DNA of 64,000 nucleotides, taken from positions 930,001 to 994,000 of the forward strand of contig JAKULF010000003.1 of NCBI GenBank assembly GCA_022661535.1. Reading direction: 5' to 3'. The DNA is from Eutypa lata. Lineage: Eukaryota > Ascomycota > Sordariomycetes > Xylariales > Diatrypaceae. A program made the translations under genes and the position numbers. Under the pieces are notes generated by a model. That model saw only the letters and a program-made list of their open reading frames with translations, did not search any database and was not told the origin of the DNA. Positions 47,053 to 58,179 of the stretch are shown here, one piece after another. The stretch's first letter is position 1, and each line of letters opens with the position of its first letter.

Positions 47053-47159
47053 CTGTTCCTATCTACAGTGTGTTGATAGGCTGGATATCTGACAAAGGCA
47101 TCGCGAACTCCAAAACTCAGGCCTTCTCACCGGCGATCCTTCAAGCCTCCAAATCTTCT
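47053..47159. repeat. 107 bp inverted duplication, right arm
   Basis: Reverse complement of 46902-47008. It reaches the last codons of the bZIP gene. The part 47033-47124 is even closer to 52652-52740 (about four differences in 88 bases). Confidence 0.88.
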
Positions 47160-48360
47160 AGATCCCCATGTCGTGAGCACTGCTAAGAGTCTGTACCGGC
47201 TCCAGGTTGTACAGTACGGAGTCCAGGTCGACATCTGCAAACTCGATCGGTCCCGCAGCCTCAGGGACGCCACCACCGGCCAAAGAAGCGGCCCGCTCGG
47301 CGAGGAGGCCATCGCGCTCAGCAACGAGGGAGTTGCGCTCGTGGAGGAGTCGGGCGCAGTCGCGCTCCAGGGCCTCAGCGCGATTCCGTTCCTGCTCGGG
47401 GTCCCCTCCTAGGCGAGGGTTGAGACGGGTGAACTCCTCTCGGGCCTGGTCAAGCGGCATGCCGAAGAACTGAGGCTGGCTTGCCTGCAGCGCCCCCAAC
47501 AGGGTCTGCGCCTGCAACAGCTCCCGCTTCAGCGTCTCGTTCTCCGCCGTCAGCGAGGCGATCAGGTCGGCTTTCTTCTGGCGGCTGCGGCGCGCGGACT
47601 CGTTGTTGCGCTCCCGGAGGTCGGCCATGCGGCGGTACGACAGGTCGTTGTTGTACTCCACCCGGCGCTGGCGCTCAGCCATGTCCATGTTCTCGTAGAT
47701 GGGCAATCCGGCCCATGGACTTGGCTTCCTGCCCTGCCCGGTGCCCTTGCCCTTGCCCTTCGCCTTGGATCTTGGCTTGGTCTTGGGCTTGGACAGCGAT
47801 GGGTGTGGAGTCGCGCCTGCTTCGTCATCTGCCGGGCTGGGAGATCGAGTGTGCTGGGAGATGGCTGGAGGGAGATTCTGGTGCTGGAGCTGCCGGGGCT
47901 GGCGGTCGAGATGCTGGTGCTGCCCGGGCTGGTGGTCGAGGTCTCCTTGGGTCTGGAGAGCGACCTTGCTTTCCGTGCCAGCTGGGGGAGGACCACACAC
48001 AGCCTCCGCCTCTGCGAACGCTGCCTCTCTGGATGCGGGCTGCAGTGCATCCATCAGCAGCCGCCTGTCTCCACTTCTCGGACCTAAAATAGCAGAAGTT
48101 GGCGAAGAGTGGGCGGCAGGAGGTTGGGTAAGTCGCGGAGCCAGCGCCGGCAGCGTCGTCATCAGCCGCAGCGGTCTTCGGGTGGTGCTGGGGGAGTGGG
48201 TGCTTGGGTGGTTGGATGTTCGGGTCGGTCGTGGTGTGGCATGGGTAGCGGGGTGCATGCCGGGGACACCTGAGGACAGCGCGGTTTCGATGTCCGCGTC
48301 GGTCCTGGCCCGCTTCGCGGGGCGGTAGGTGTCCTCGGTAGCCATTCGCTTCGATGCCAT
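47158..48360 (-). CDS. bZIP transcription factor
   Basis: Intronless, 400 aa. Basic region RERNNESARRSRQKKADLI (about residues 252-270) matches the NxxxARrSRxKK rule. A heptad helix follows, LTAENETLKRELLQAQTLLGALQ, and a second coiled-coil-prone segment rich in Glu/Arg (ERNRAEALERDCARLLHERNSLVAERDGLLAERAASL). The N-terminal 240 residues are Pro/Ser/Gln-rich, as in an activation region, with a basic patch SKPKTKPRSKAKGKGKG that may be a nuclear signal. An acidic C-terminal motif (IEFADVDLDSVLYNL) resembles short activation motifs. The 3' end runs into an inverted duplication. About 300 bases upstream lies an array of diverged repeats. Target genes are unknown. Confidence 0.85.
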   Translation of the reverse strand: MASKRMATEDTYRPAKRARTDADIETALSSGVPGMHPATHATPRPTRTSNHPSTHSPSTTRRPLRLMTTLPALAPRLTQPPAAHSSPTSAILGPRSGDRRLLMDALQPASREAAFAEAEAVCGPPPAGTESKVALQTQGDLDHQPGQHQHLDRQPRQLQHQNLPPAISQHTRSPSPADDEAGATPHPSLSKPKTKPRSKAKGKGKGTGQGRKPSPWAGLPIYENMDMAERQRRVEYNNDLSYRRMADLRERNNESARRSRQKKADLIASLTAENETLKRELLQAQTLLGALQASQPQFFGMPLDQAREEFTRLNPRLGGDPEQERNRAEALERDCARLLHERNSLVAERDGLLAERAASLAGGGVPEAAGPIEFADVDLDSVLYNLEPVQTLSSAHDMGI

Positions 48361-48469
48361 GGTGGTTAGTGGGGATTGGTGTCGGATGTCTTAGGTGGTG
48401 TCGCTACTAATATTATTTCTTTCTTTGAATGGGGTTGTGTGTGTTGAGTGATTGTGATTGCAATTGCGA

Positions 48470-48535
48470 ACGTGAATGTCAATGTCAATGTCAATGTGAA
48501 TGTGAATGTTCCTGTTGCTATTGCTATTGCTATTG
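48470..48535. repeat. Hexanucleotide repeats in the bZIP leader
   Basis: (GTCAAT)n/(GTGAAT)n followed by (GCTATT)n, lying 110-175 bases upstream of the bZIP start codon. Confidence 0.7.
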
Positions 48536-48657
48536 AGATGCTGATGTCTGTTACAGAAAAGAAACCGATATTTCGAGGTGGCTAACATGATCAATTTATA
48601 CCTGGAGCCGGAATAGGGGAACGACTCAAGAAGCCAAGATAAGCCATCCCAATCCAC

Positions 48658-49330
48658 CTTGATGAGAACATGGACTGACCCTTGCGAATACAGACATCCG
48701 TCATTTGACGACCTCATGATGGCAAAGAGGCCTGGCTGGAGGTGGTCGGCCGGAGGTGACCGGCCAGTTCACTGGTAAGTCTTTCGTCAATATTGGTGTT
48801 TGCACCTTGATGAGAACATGGTCTAATCTTTGGGAATACAGACATCCGTCATTTGACAGCCTCAGGGTGGCAAAGAGGGTTGGGCGGAGATAGTGTGTCA
48901 GTTCACCAGTAACTCTTCCGTCAATATTGGTCTTTGGAACTTGATGTTTGCTAATTAATGGGAACACAGACATACGTCGCTTTGCGACTTCGTGATGGCA
49001 GAGAGGCATGACCGTAGGTGGTGGGCTAGTTCACCGATATCTCTTTCGTCATTATTGATCTTTGAAACTTGATGAGGACGTAGACTACTCTTTGGGAATA
49101 CAGACATTCATCATCTTACAACTTAGTGGTCGCAAAGAGGCGAGGCTGGAGGCGGTGGGTCAGTTCACCGATGACTCTTTCGTCAATATTGATCTTTGGG
49201 ACTACAGACATCCGTCATCTTACGACTTCGTGATCACAAAGAGAGGCCTGGCCGGTGGTCGGCCAATTCGCCCGCATGTCTTTCTCGTCAATGTCGGTAC
49301 TTGAAACTTTGATGTTTGGTCATTAATGAT
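48658..49330. repeat. Diverged tandem repeat array, about 5 units of 113-148 bp
   Basis: Units start at about 48658, 48806, 48940, 49068 and 49195, with a partial unit at 49307. Shared landmarks per unit are CTTGATG(AGAACATGG), GAATACAGACATCCGTCAT, TGGCAAAGAGG, GTCAGTTCACC and CTTTCGTCAATATTG. It lies upstream of the divergently read bZIP gene. Confidence 0.85.
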
Positions 49331-49659
49331 GGCTGCTACGGACAAGTTCAGATGAGTGGTCCACTCATGTCGTCGAGCTGCATGAGTTCGTCTATCTACG
49401 CGCTTATCAAATGCCAAGCTTCGAACTAGCGATTTCGTGATTCCCCGTATTTGGAACAAGAAGGCTGCCGTTCGTCTGATCTACGAGATTCGGGGCTGCG
49501 TTGCGAGCGTGGGGAAACATACATACCTCGAACGAGTGGACTAAGACGTAATTGTCCGCAACTAGGATCTTGGGGTGTATTGTTAGAATGGCTGTACTGC
49601 TTCCTAGGGAGCCTGAAGGGGTTGAAGGGGTCAAGGGAGCTCTAAAGATGTAGGATCTA

Positions 49660-49795
49660 GTGGAACACGGGGAATTTATAACAATTGTAATATTATTATG
49701 AATAATATTTTTATTGTAAGATGATTTAAATTTAAAAGATTTAAAGGATTTATATATATTAATTATAAAAAGCTTTAATTATTTATTATATAAAA

Positions 49796-49842
<47 letters not shown>

Positions 49843-50581
49843 AAATAAATTAATTAAAAGTTAATATTTTATTTATTTTATTTATATTATTTATAATAAT
49901 ATAATTATAATTTATAATTTATAAATAATATATAAAGGTTTTATTTTAATAATATATATATATATATTATATTATAATAATTTTCATTTATAATAAATAT
50001 TAAATTAATAATAATAAATTAATTTTATATAAAAATATTTATATTAAATATTAAATTTTATAAATTTATTAATTATTTAAAATAAAATATTTTAATTATA
50101 TATATAATATTATTATTTTTATATATAAATTTATTTAATTATTTAAAATTAATAAAATTAATAATTTATTTTAAAGATTTTAATAAATTATATAATATTT
50201 ATAATAATTAAATAATATATTTTTTATATTTAATAAAGTTTAAATATATATATTAATTTTTATAAATAATATTAATGTTAATATAATTAATTTATTATTT
50301 ATTATTATATATTTATATAATATATTAAATTATAAAATAAAAATTTTAAATATATAAATATATAATATTTATTTTTATTTATAATATTTTAATATTTTAA
50401 TATTTTAAATTATAAATTTATAAATTAATAATTATTTATTATAAACTTTATTATTTTAAATATAAAGAAAATATTTTTATTAATTATTAAAAAAAATTTA
50501 AATTTAAATTTATTTTAAAATTTATAATTAATTCTTTTTAATTTAATTTAATTAATATAATAAATATAAATTAAAATTAAA

Positions 50582-50621
<40 letters not shown>

Positions 50622-51790
50622 TTTTAATTTTAATTAAAAGTTATTTTTATATTAAATTTAAATTACGAAATTACGTTATTAATTATATTATTAATTATAT
50701 AATTAATTACGTAATTAAATAATTATTAAATATATAAAAAATTATATTTATTATTATAATAACTTTAAATTAATTAAATTTTAAATATAAACTTATTTAT
50801 TTATTTAAAAAAATATATATATAAATTATAATTATAATTAATTAAATATTTCTTTTTTAATTTATATATTTAATTTTTTTAAATTTAACTTTATATAATT
50901 ATAATTATAAATTTATAAATTTATATATATATAAAAAACGTTATAATTTAAAAATAAATCGTAATTATAATATAAAATTTAATTATAAAATAATCTTTAA
51001 TTAATTTTAATAATTTAATTACTTTATACGTATAATAATTTTTAAATTTAAATTTTAATAAATTAAAGATTTTTTAAAAATTAAATTAAATATATTAATT
51101 TTTATTATATAATAAAACTTTTTCGTTTAAAAGAAAAGTTTTCGTAATTTATTTATAAATAAAAAGTCGTATTTTTTTTTCGAACGTAATAATTAAAAAG
51201 AATTTTATATATTATTTTATATATTAAAAATAATAATATTTAAATTTATAAATCTTTTATAATTTATCTTTATATTTATTTTAATTTAATTTTTAATAAA
51301 TTAATTAAATTATTATTTATAAAAATATCTTTTAATTTTTTTAATAATTAATTTCTATTTAATATATAATAATATAAATTAATAATATATCTTTATATTA
51401 AATATTATAATAATTTTAAAAGAATTTTTATATATTAATTAAATTTATAAATTATTAAATTTAATTATTATAAATAATTAATTTAAAAAGTTTAAAAAAA
51501 GCTTTTATAAAAGATTTATTAATTTTATTTTTTAAAAAGTTATTTAATTTATATATAAATATAAATATAAAATTAAAATTTTTAATAAAATTTATTAATA
51601 TATTTTTAATTTTTAATAATAATATTTTTAAAAATAAATAAAATATTATATTATAAAATCTTTTTAAATATTATAAAATTATAATTCGAAAATATTTTAT
51701 TTTACGATAATTTAAATAGTTAATAAGTATTATAATTCATAACGTTATCTTTTTTTCCACGATTTATTATTTTTATTTATTTCTTAATTA
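49660..51790. repeat. Extreme AT-rich block with RIP-like base pattern
   Basis: About 2.1 kb of nearly pure A+T. The few remaining cytosines are almost all in CG or CT; CA and its complement TG are virtually absent between about 49740 and 51730. That is what repeat-induced point mutation of CpA leaves behind. Contains an (AAAT)n microsatellite and no usable reading frame. Original content cannot be read. Confidence 0.8.
49793..49843. repeat. (AAAT)n microsatellite
   Basis: About a dozen near-perfect 4-base units inside the AT-rich block. Confidence 0.85.
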
Positions 51791-52164
51791 TTAAAAGTAA
51801 ATGACGCGCTTCTTTTTTAATCCGTAGTAAGGAGGGGGGTGGGGGTATGTGTGAGGGGAGTAGTTGTTTAATTCGTAATTCTATTTACCAATACGCTCAC
51901 ACGGGGCTTCCGTCGGATCGAGAACGAGGCTTGCTCGTTTGACCAAACTTTACGTTTCCTATTGTTTATCAGATGGTTAGGGTTGTTCCAAGTCACGTCA
52001 CCTATCAACCCTAGTTCCTTTTATTCTTGTTTAAATCAACCTTTCCCACTCTCTAAATCTCCTGCCATCCAAGTTCTTCACCTTCTAGATTATTCACGCT
52101 TCCAATATTCTAGATCACAATCAATAGTTCACTTCTCTAACCATCTCCATTCGAAACCTACGTC

Positions 52165-52359
52165 ATGGCAGACATGGCCTTTAACATCATCCATGTGTCC
52201 AATATGGACATTCACTTGGACAATGCACTACCAACTACTATCGTGTTATTTCTATCAATAACCCTTTTATACATCACCGTCCTCATTCGACAAGAAGGAC
52301 AACGTGTGGCAAACCTACAGGAGGGCCAAGAACCTGAGGATCCGCCGGAGCAAGAGTAA
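52165..52359 (+). CDS. Small transmembrane protein family, copy C
   Basis: MADMAFNIIHVSNMDI start, LPTTIVLFLSITLLYITVLI membrane helix (about residues 23-42), then RQEGQRVANLQEGQEPEDPPEQE, a polar acidic tail; 64 aa as read. GTAAGT follows the last codon region and an AACTAG acceptor lies about 50 bases on, so the tail may be spliced to a few more residues. This is the most intact of three copies in the window and does not resemble a protein I know. Its start is identical to copy B. An antisense family-X copy lies about 300 bases downstream, in tail-to-tail orientation. Confidence 0.5.
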   Translation: MADMAFNIIHVSNMDIHLDNALPTTIVLFLSITLLYITVLIRQEGQRVANLQEGQEPEDPPEQE

Positions 52360-52651
52360 GTAAACATAGCGGTACAACCAACATCAGTGATTTTAACTAG
52401 GAGTAGCTAGATCCTCGTCAGAGCCGACTTCAAGGACTAGATTGCGATACGAACTCCCTCTGCGCATCAAGGGAGGGATTGCATAGAAGGTGAGCAGCAT
52501 TGCCAAACCTACACGAACAAGCATGCTACAGAAGATGTGTCTAACATGACTTTTACTTAGGACTCTTAGCATTGTTCACGACACGGGAATCAGTGGATGA
52601 GGAAGAGTGTTATGCAGGACTTGGGTGGGCATGACGGGTGGTGAGGAGGGT

Positions 52652-52740
52652 TGGGTTTTGGAGTTCGCGATGCCTTTGTCAGATATCCAGCCTATCAACA
52701 CACTGTAGATAGGAACAGGAAATGACTACTCTCCGTTGAA
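52652..52740 (-). repeat. Family X, copy 3 (truncated)
   Basis: Nearly identical to the reverse complement of 47033-47124; on the minus strand it reads VPIYSVLIGWISDKGIANSKTQ and then diverges. Confidence 0.8.
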
Positions 52741-52744
52741 TTTA

Positions 52745-55700
52745 CAACAAAAGTTAGCTTCTTTTACTCCGTGAGCACCGTCGTACTCTCAACGTTGCCT
52801 TGTGTCTATGTGCCAGTTGTTCCTATTCCTAGAAAGTGATGTTCTCGTGTACTATCATTTCTCCCACCTCAGCTATGACGTTGGCTAGTAGGTAGGTAGA
52901 GAGAGTAAATTCATCGTGTCCTAGTCTCGCGGGACAAGAATGTAGGCTAGAAAGCAAAGATATCGCACACGATTACAGTGAAAATTGTAGGGGTTCGACC
53001 CCTATTCTAGGCTTCTAGAGCTCTCAAGTTAACTGGTCTCCCACTAAAGCCGCTGGACAATGGTTACAAACTCCCTAGAGCTAGAAGGTAAGTGAGAGGT
53101 GTTAGGTAATCTCTTCCCTGTTGGAACTGGGCCATCCCAAGCTGTGGACAAAATAATTAACATATCTCCCGAATTCGCACTGTCCTTCTACAGTCAAATC
53201 AGCGTTAAAACACATTCAATACAGTGCGGGGGCTCATGTCAACTTTTTTGTCCACCACTTGCCTCCCAGACACACAAGAGGACTTAGTGTTAGGTAAGGA
53301 ATCCGAACTACGAATATGGAATCTCACACAACCTTGCTTTCCGTTAACCCCAAGTTCAGTTCTCTTCATTTCCCTCTTCCCTGAGCCATCCATTCCATTA
53401 ACCCATCTCGACATGGACGGGAACCTGGCAGTTCGACTGGTTCAGCTGTAGCTCTCCACTATATCCAATTAGGGAGCTCGGAGTCGCACAAGTGATGTCA
53501 CACCCATGTAGGTAAGTAGGCTGGTAGATACATCAGCTACCTGTCCTCCTATCCTAAAAATTATCTCTTTCGATGCGCGAACTTCTGTTAGGCCACCCGC
53601 TGCTCAGAGTAAAGCTGTATCTGAAGTTCGCGCTTCAGGGGCGGGCCGAGGCGTCACGGATGCGCGCTTTATCGCCTTGGAACTAGCCGTGGGCTTAGTG
53701 CCTTGCGCTCCTGGTGTAGCTGTCGCCTGTATATACTAATGCAGCTAGTTCTACTAGGCCGTCTTCCCGAGCTCGCTTGCGCTCCATGTCCCGTGCTTCG
53801 ACCGTTCCATCTCCTCCTTTAGCCGTTTCTCCTCCCACTCGCGCTGCTACTTCTCCGACTCGTCCCGCCGCCGGCGATCCTACTTCTCGATGTCGGGTGG
53901 CATCTCTACGGTGCCTGGTATCTGATATAATCCGTGTTGGACTTACCAGGGGGTGGTGGAACTACCGAACTTTACTTGATGAATCCACCCTATCTGGCAA
54001 TCTGTAAAATGGTGACAGCGGCCTCCGCCGCCGCTCCAATTTTGTATGATGTATAAGAGAACTGGCCCTCCGGGCAACACATACATAGTTGATTTACCCT
54101 GGCTCTCCAGTGAGCTATACAATACAGAATTTGCTTCATTAGCTTCACTTTTTCGGGTGCGCTCAGGATCCAAAACTCCGAGAGGCGCGTGGTATCCGTC
54201 AACGCATTTCTTGGTCCGCAGGAGCCATTTGAGATCCAACGAGTTTTTGAACTGGTAGCTCCTTAACTAGACAGGTGGTGACAAGAGAGCCGCCTTTCTA
54301 ATACCGGGCTTTATGTCGGCAAAGATATTGATTTCGTGATTGACCACGCTCCACGTCCTGTCCACCAGACCGTAAGTAATAATATAGAGTTCGGCATTAT
54401 CAAGCTGGCAAGTAACGCAACACAAATCACCGAATGGACACCGATTGATGTCTACCACCCCAACCAGCTCACCACTATCACCTCTTTATATATTGCAGTT
54501 ATTGCAACGCAACGCACCAGTATTGCACTCAATATCCACATATAAACACCCAATGTAGCTTATAACTTATTATTAATAATTTCTATGTATTTACATAGTA
54601 AAACTAACAAGTAGCTTGGTAACACCGTCATAACCCGAGTACGGAAGACAATCACTGAGCTCCGGGATGGGTGGGTACCTAGGTAGTCCGTATGGTTTGT
54701 ATATAACCCATATGTAGCCCGTACACTTTATCCAACTTGCGGCGATACCTACCTAAGACGTCAGCCGCAACAATTTTGTTTAGAAAGTTGGCCAAAGCGC
54801 ACGCTAATCTATAAATTGGCCCAATCATATTGTCCATAGCGTACGCCACTTACCATTTTAGTACGCTTCAGCGCTTCAACGCCTAAAGAGAATTGTTGCG
54901 GGTGACGCCTTATCGCCCCTAATTGGATTTGGCGGGTGTGGCGGGTGCCTCTTTAGAAGTCACGATAACTATTTTCGGCTTCACTTCAAGCCCGGTCACT
55001 CGTGTAGCGAGTGCAATACATTATGCAACATTGCCATTTTTGTTCACCGTAATTTACCAAATCGAACGTGCCAGTACATCATAAATAACACAATTTATAT
55101 AGTCAGCTGATAGAGTATGCTGCGTTACTTGCTAGCCTGGGCATCATGAAATGCGAATAAAGCGTTCATATCTTGCCCTTTATCGAGATAATGAGATTTT
55201 CCGTCTTCGAGGGCCGCAATGGTTAATTCAATTCCTGAGGCCTTCCGTGTTTCGCTGCACCTATATGCCATTTATTAGAGAGGTATCCGTCCTTCGTATT
55301 CCGGTCTGCTGCTAAAAAGGTTTATATTATACGCCTCTTTTATATGTGCAGTGTAATGGGGCCTAATGCCATGAACTTAGCTACATATAGCTTATGTACA
55401 GCTTGGCTCTAGGTGCCCAAGGCACCTATTGTCTATATAATGTCGACTTGTCGACCTCCGTATGGAGAACACTTATACTACAAGACATCGGAGAATTACA
55501 CTTTCTTTCCACTTCTCGCTCTTGATTCATGAGGATATTCTCTCGGATTGGGTATTTTACGTTGCTTTCTTTAATTAAGACCTTAATTATAATTATAAAC
55601 ATAATGTGATTATCCTCAAAAGAACCCAAGGCCCATGCGAGATACCGTATCACTAAGCCTCGAACTTGGTATTCATATCGTAGCCCAACTCGGTTAATCG

Positions 55701-58179
55701 CTTGACTGGCCTTGGAGAATTAGGGTAAATAGTCAAGAAGCTGGCGATAGGCGAGGAGGCATTAGTTCGGCAAGTTGGCCTTAAAGTCCAGCCCGTTCTT
55801 AGTCTTGCTAAGGATATTCATAAGGTCCAGGACGATTCCTTCTCCTTGAAGGGTAATAATAATATATCTTCAATAATGTGCGCACCATGACTTCCTAGCT
55901 AGCACCGTGTGGTATTACCTTCTCAGAGTGTGCTCCCCCCTTTAATTGCGAGAACGAATGTTTCTCTATGCTAATAACTAACATCAACCTCGATACGCCG
56001 CATTGAATCAGAGAACTAACCAGTTCATTCTGTTGTTGATACACGGCAATTAAGCAACATAGCATGGGCTGTCTCCCCCTCTGCCTCCGCTTTCAAACAT
56101 GCCTGGACAGCCTGGTGTTTTTCGACTTTATGTGCTTCTCCCAGGACTATATCAAGCAAATCCACGTAAGGCTTCATATTTCGATAAGCCACAACAAGCC
56201 TTGCAAGATCTACTTCTACCTTGTAGATAGCGGCCCTGAGCCTAGCGGCGTTGTCTGAAATCACACTTATAATTATCCTTCTTGAGAAGGATGTTTACTT
56301 TGGTTTTGTGTCCGAATGCAGCAGTTCGGATAAGACCGACAGCTTTAGTAAGCGCACTTGACTTAACTCAATACTCTCTTGACTATACGCTCTATTAAAC
56401 AGAACTTGAAAGCAGGGAGAAACTGGTCACACAACGGAGTTGCATTGGCACTCCTAGCGGTGAGGATGTCAGCTTTGGCTGCATCATCTCTTATAGTTAC
56501 GACGGGCAGTACTTAATCCAGTGCGGATTCATGAGCATGCTACCCCAAGAGTAACAAGATATCATTCGAGTAGGTTGCTACAAATGTCCTCTAGGACACG
56601 AACCCGAAGGCGACCTGTGTCGTAATACCTACGAAGCTACCCACAAAGCTACCTGATCAGAGACAAGTCTTTTGGCATAAAACCACTATACATCAAATTT
56701 AGTGAACACTTCAAAAGTGGTTCCCTCAATATCAAGTTTGATAATTTCTAGAGCATTAGGTCCTAAGAAAGAAGAAGCCCTTTAGACCGATCTATGAAGA
56801 CAAGCCGAAGACATTCAGAGCCAACCACTACAAAGGTATATCCTCGGCAACTTCGGTATCCACTTCTAAAAACTCAATTCAGCTAGACTCCGAGTCCAAT
56901 ACTTAGGAATGTGCTATTGGCAGTCCTGGGGCTGCCGTCGCTGGTTCTCTGGGCTTGGCAGCGGCTCGATGCTAGGCTCAGCAGTTAGCACTCCGGGGAG
57001 TCCGGCATCTGAACCTTCCTCCCCTAGCAATAATCATCAAAATTTTTGTCTTCTGAAAGTTCAACAAGCTCGTCCACGGTCCGCTAGGTGGGAGTTTCAA
57101 GCTCAAGTGATGAAGACTCGGGTCTCTTGAGCCAAGACGGGGACCATCAGACTAATGAAGAGGAGTCAACTGACGAGTATGAAAACATTCATCAGACTAG
57201 CGATTATGACAAGAGTGAAGCGAACAGTGATGGAGACTAATATTATAATTATAATTAAGCAATGACAGCAGCAGCGGAGTTGAATAATGATTGGGAGGAG
57301 GACGGGTCAGAAGGGTGTGGCTCCGATTCTGATAAAGAGGACAGATGAGCTCAATTATAGAAGAATGCATGCCATGTATGCGTATTACTGGGTTTCATGG
57401 CACCGAGAAGACAATAAGATGAATAAAACACACATTCTAGTAGATGCTCGAAAGCAATTCTAAGACAGGTTGAATACATTACAACCTAACCTGCGTGGAG
57501 GTTCAAAGCCTTGTTATTTTTGTGTGATATGATAGCAATATATGATGTTGCTCGCAAGCTACGTGCACCAAATATGCTGATCATTAGTGGAAGATTAGTA
57601 AGAAATTGGTCTGTTTACATATATACAGTTCATGCTAAGCATGCAGACATGTTAAGAATGCAAAAGAAATTGTAGGTTGAAAGGGCGTACTCAGGCGCCA
57701 CACTATCAAGTCACATGAAATTTGTTGAGCCTCAATTTAATTAAGGGAAAGAGTGAGAATTTATGACTTCAAAGGCAAAGAGGGTGAATATTTTTGATAT
57801 AATAACACGCAACTTAAAACCACTTGTGAATCGAATAAGAAAGAAAAATGTTACGAAGTGTTGGGCAAGGTCTTGACCATGTGTCGTTGTTCTCCCGGTT
57901 CAGCCTCAATTACAAATAAGGTTAGCCCTGGCATCCCGTGCCAAAAGTGGAGCATGACATCTCGCGTATCTGACGTTGGGTACCTAGGTACTTAGGTACT
58001 TACAAGGATATGCCCTACCTAACATTCGGCGCGTCGCGTCAGCCAACCGAAATCCCTACAACCAAAAAGTGAGATCATCTCATCCAACATACATACCAAC
58101 CCATCCCAACAACACCTCATCAATATTTTATTTATTTTTATTCGTTTTCCCCCTCACAACTTCATAACCTCATTTCATC
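52745..58179. other. Decayed accessory DNA, 5.4 kb
   Basis: No intact gene. Short, isolated coding-like stretches exist: minus strand 56025-56264 (ISDNAARLRAAIYKVEVDLARL..., 80 codons) and plus strand about 57340-57460 (RRMHAMYAYYWVSWHRED...), both ended by stops. They look like remains of old genes or transposons, family unknown. Sequence 52990-53030 has a tRNA-like GGGTTCGACCCC stem-loop but no full tRNA. Confidence 0.45.
54765..54901. mobile_element. MITE-like element, about 137 bp
   Basis: Terminal inverted repeats of about 19 bases (54765-54783 and 54883-54901; outer sequence CCGCAACAATT, 2 mismatches). A second inner inverted pair (GCGCACGCTA / TAGCGTACGC) is also present. It has no coding capacity. 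Target-site duplication is not clear. Confidence 0.55.

Noticed and set aside
47481..48328. Plus-strand ORFs opposite the bZIP gene
   Set aside because: Shadows of the GC-rich bZIP coding strand, which has a clear domain.
49660..51790. Mitochondrial DNA insertion as source of the AT block
   Set aside because: No rRNA, tRNA or mitochondrial protein sequence can be read, and the dinucleotide pattern fits RIP better.
52975..53030. tRNA gene suggested by a GGGTTCGACCCC T-arm
   Set aside because: A partial acceptor stem can be drawn, but the D arm is missing and the anticodon loop has the wrong size and lacks U33.
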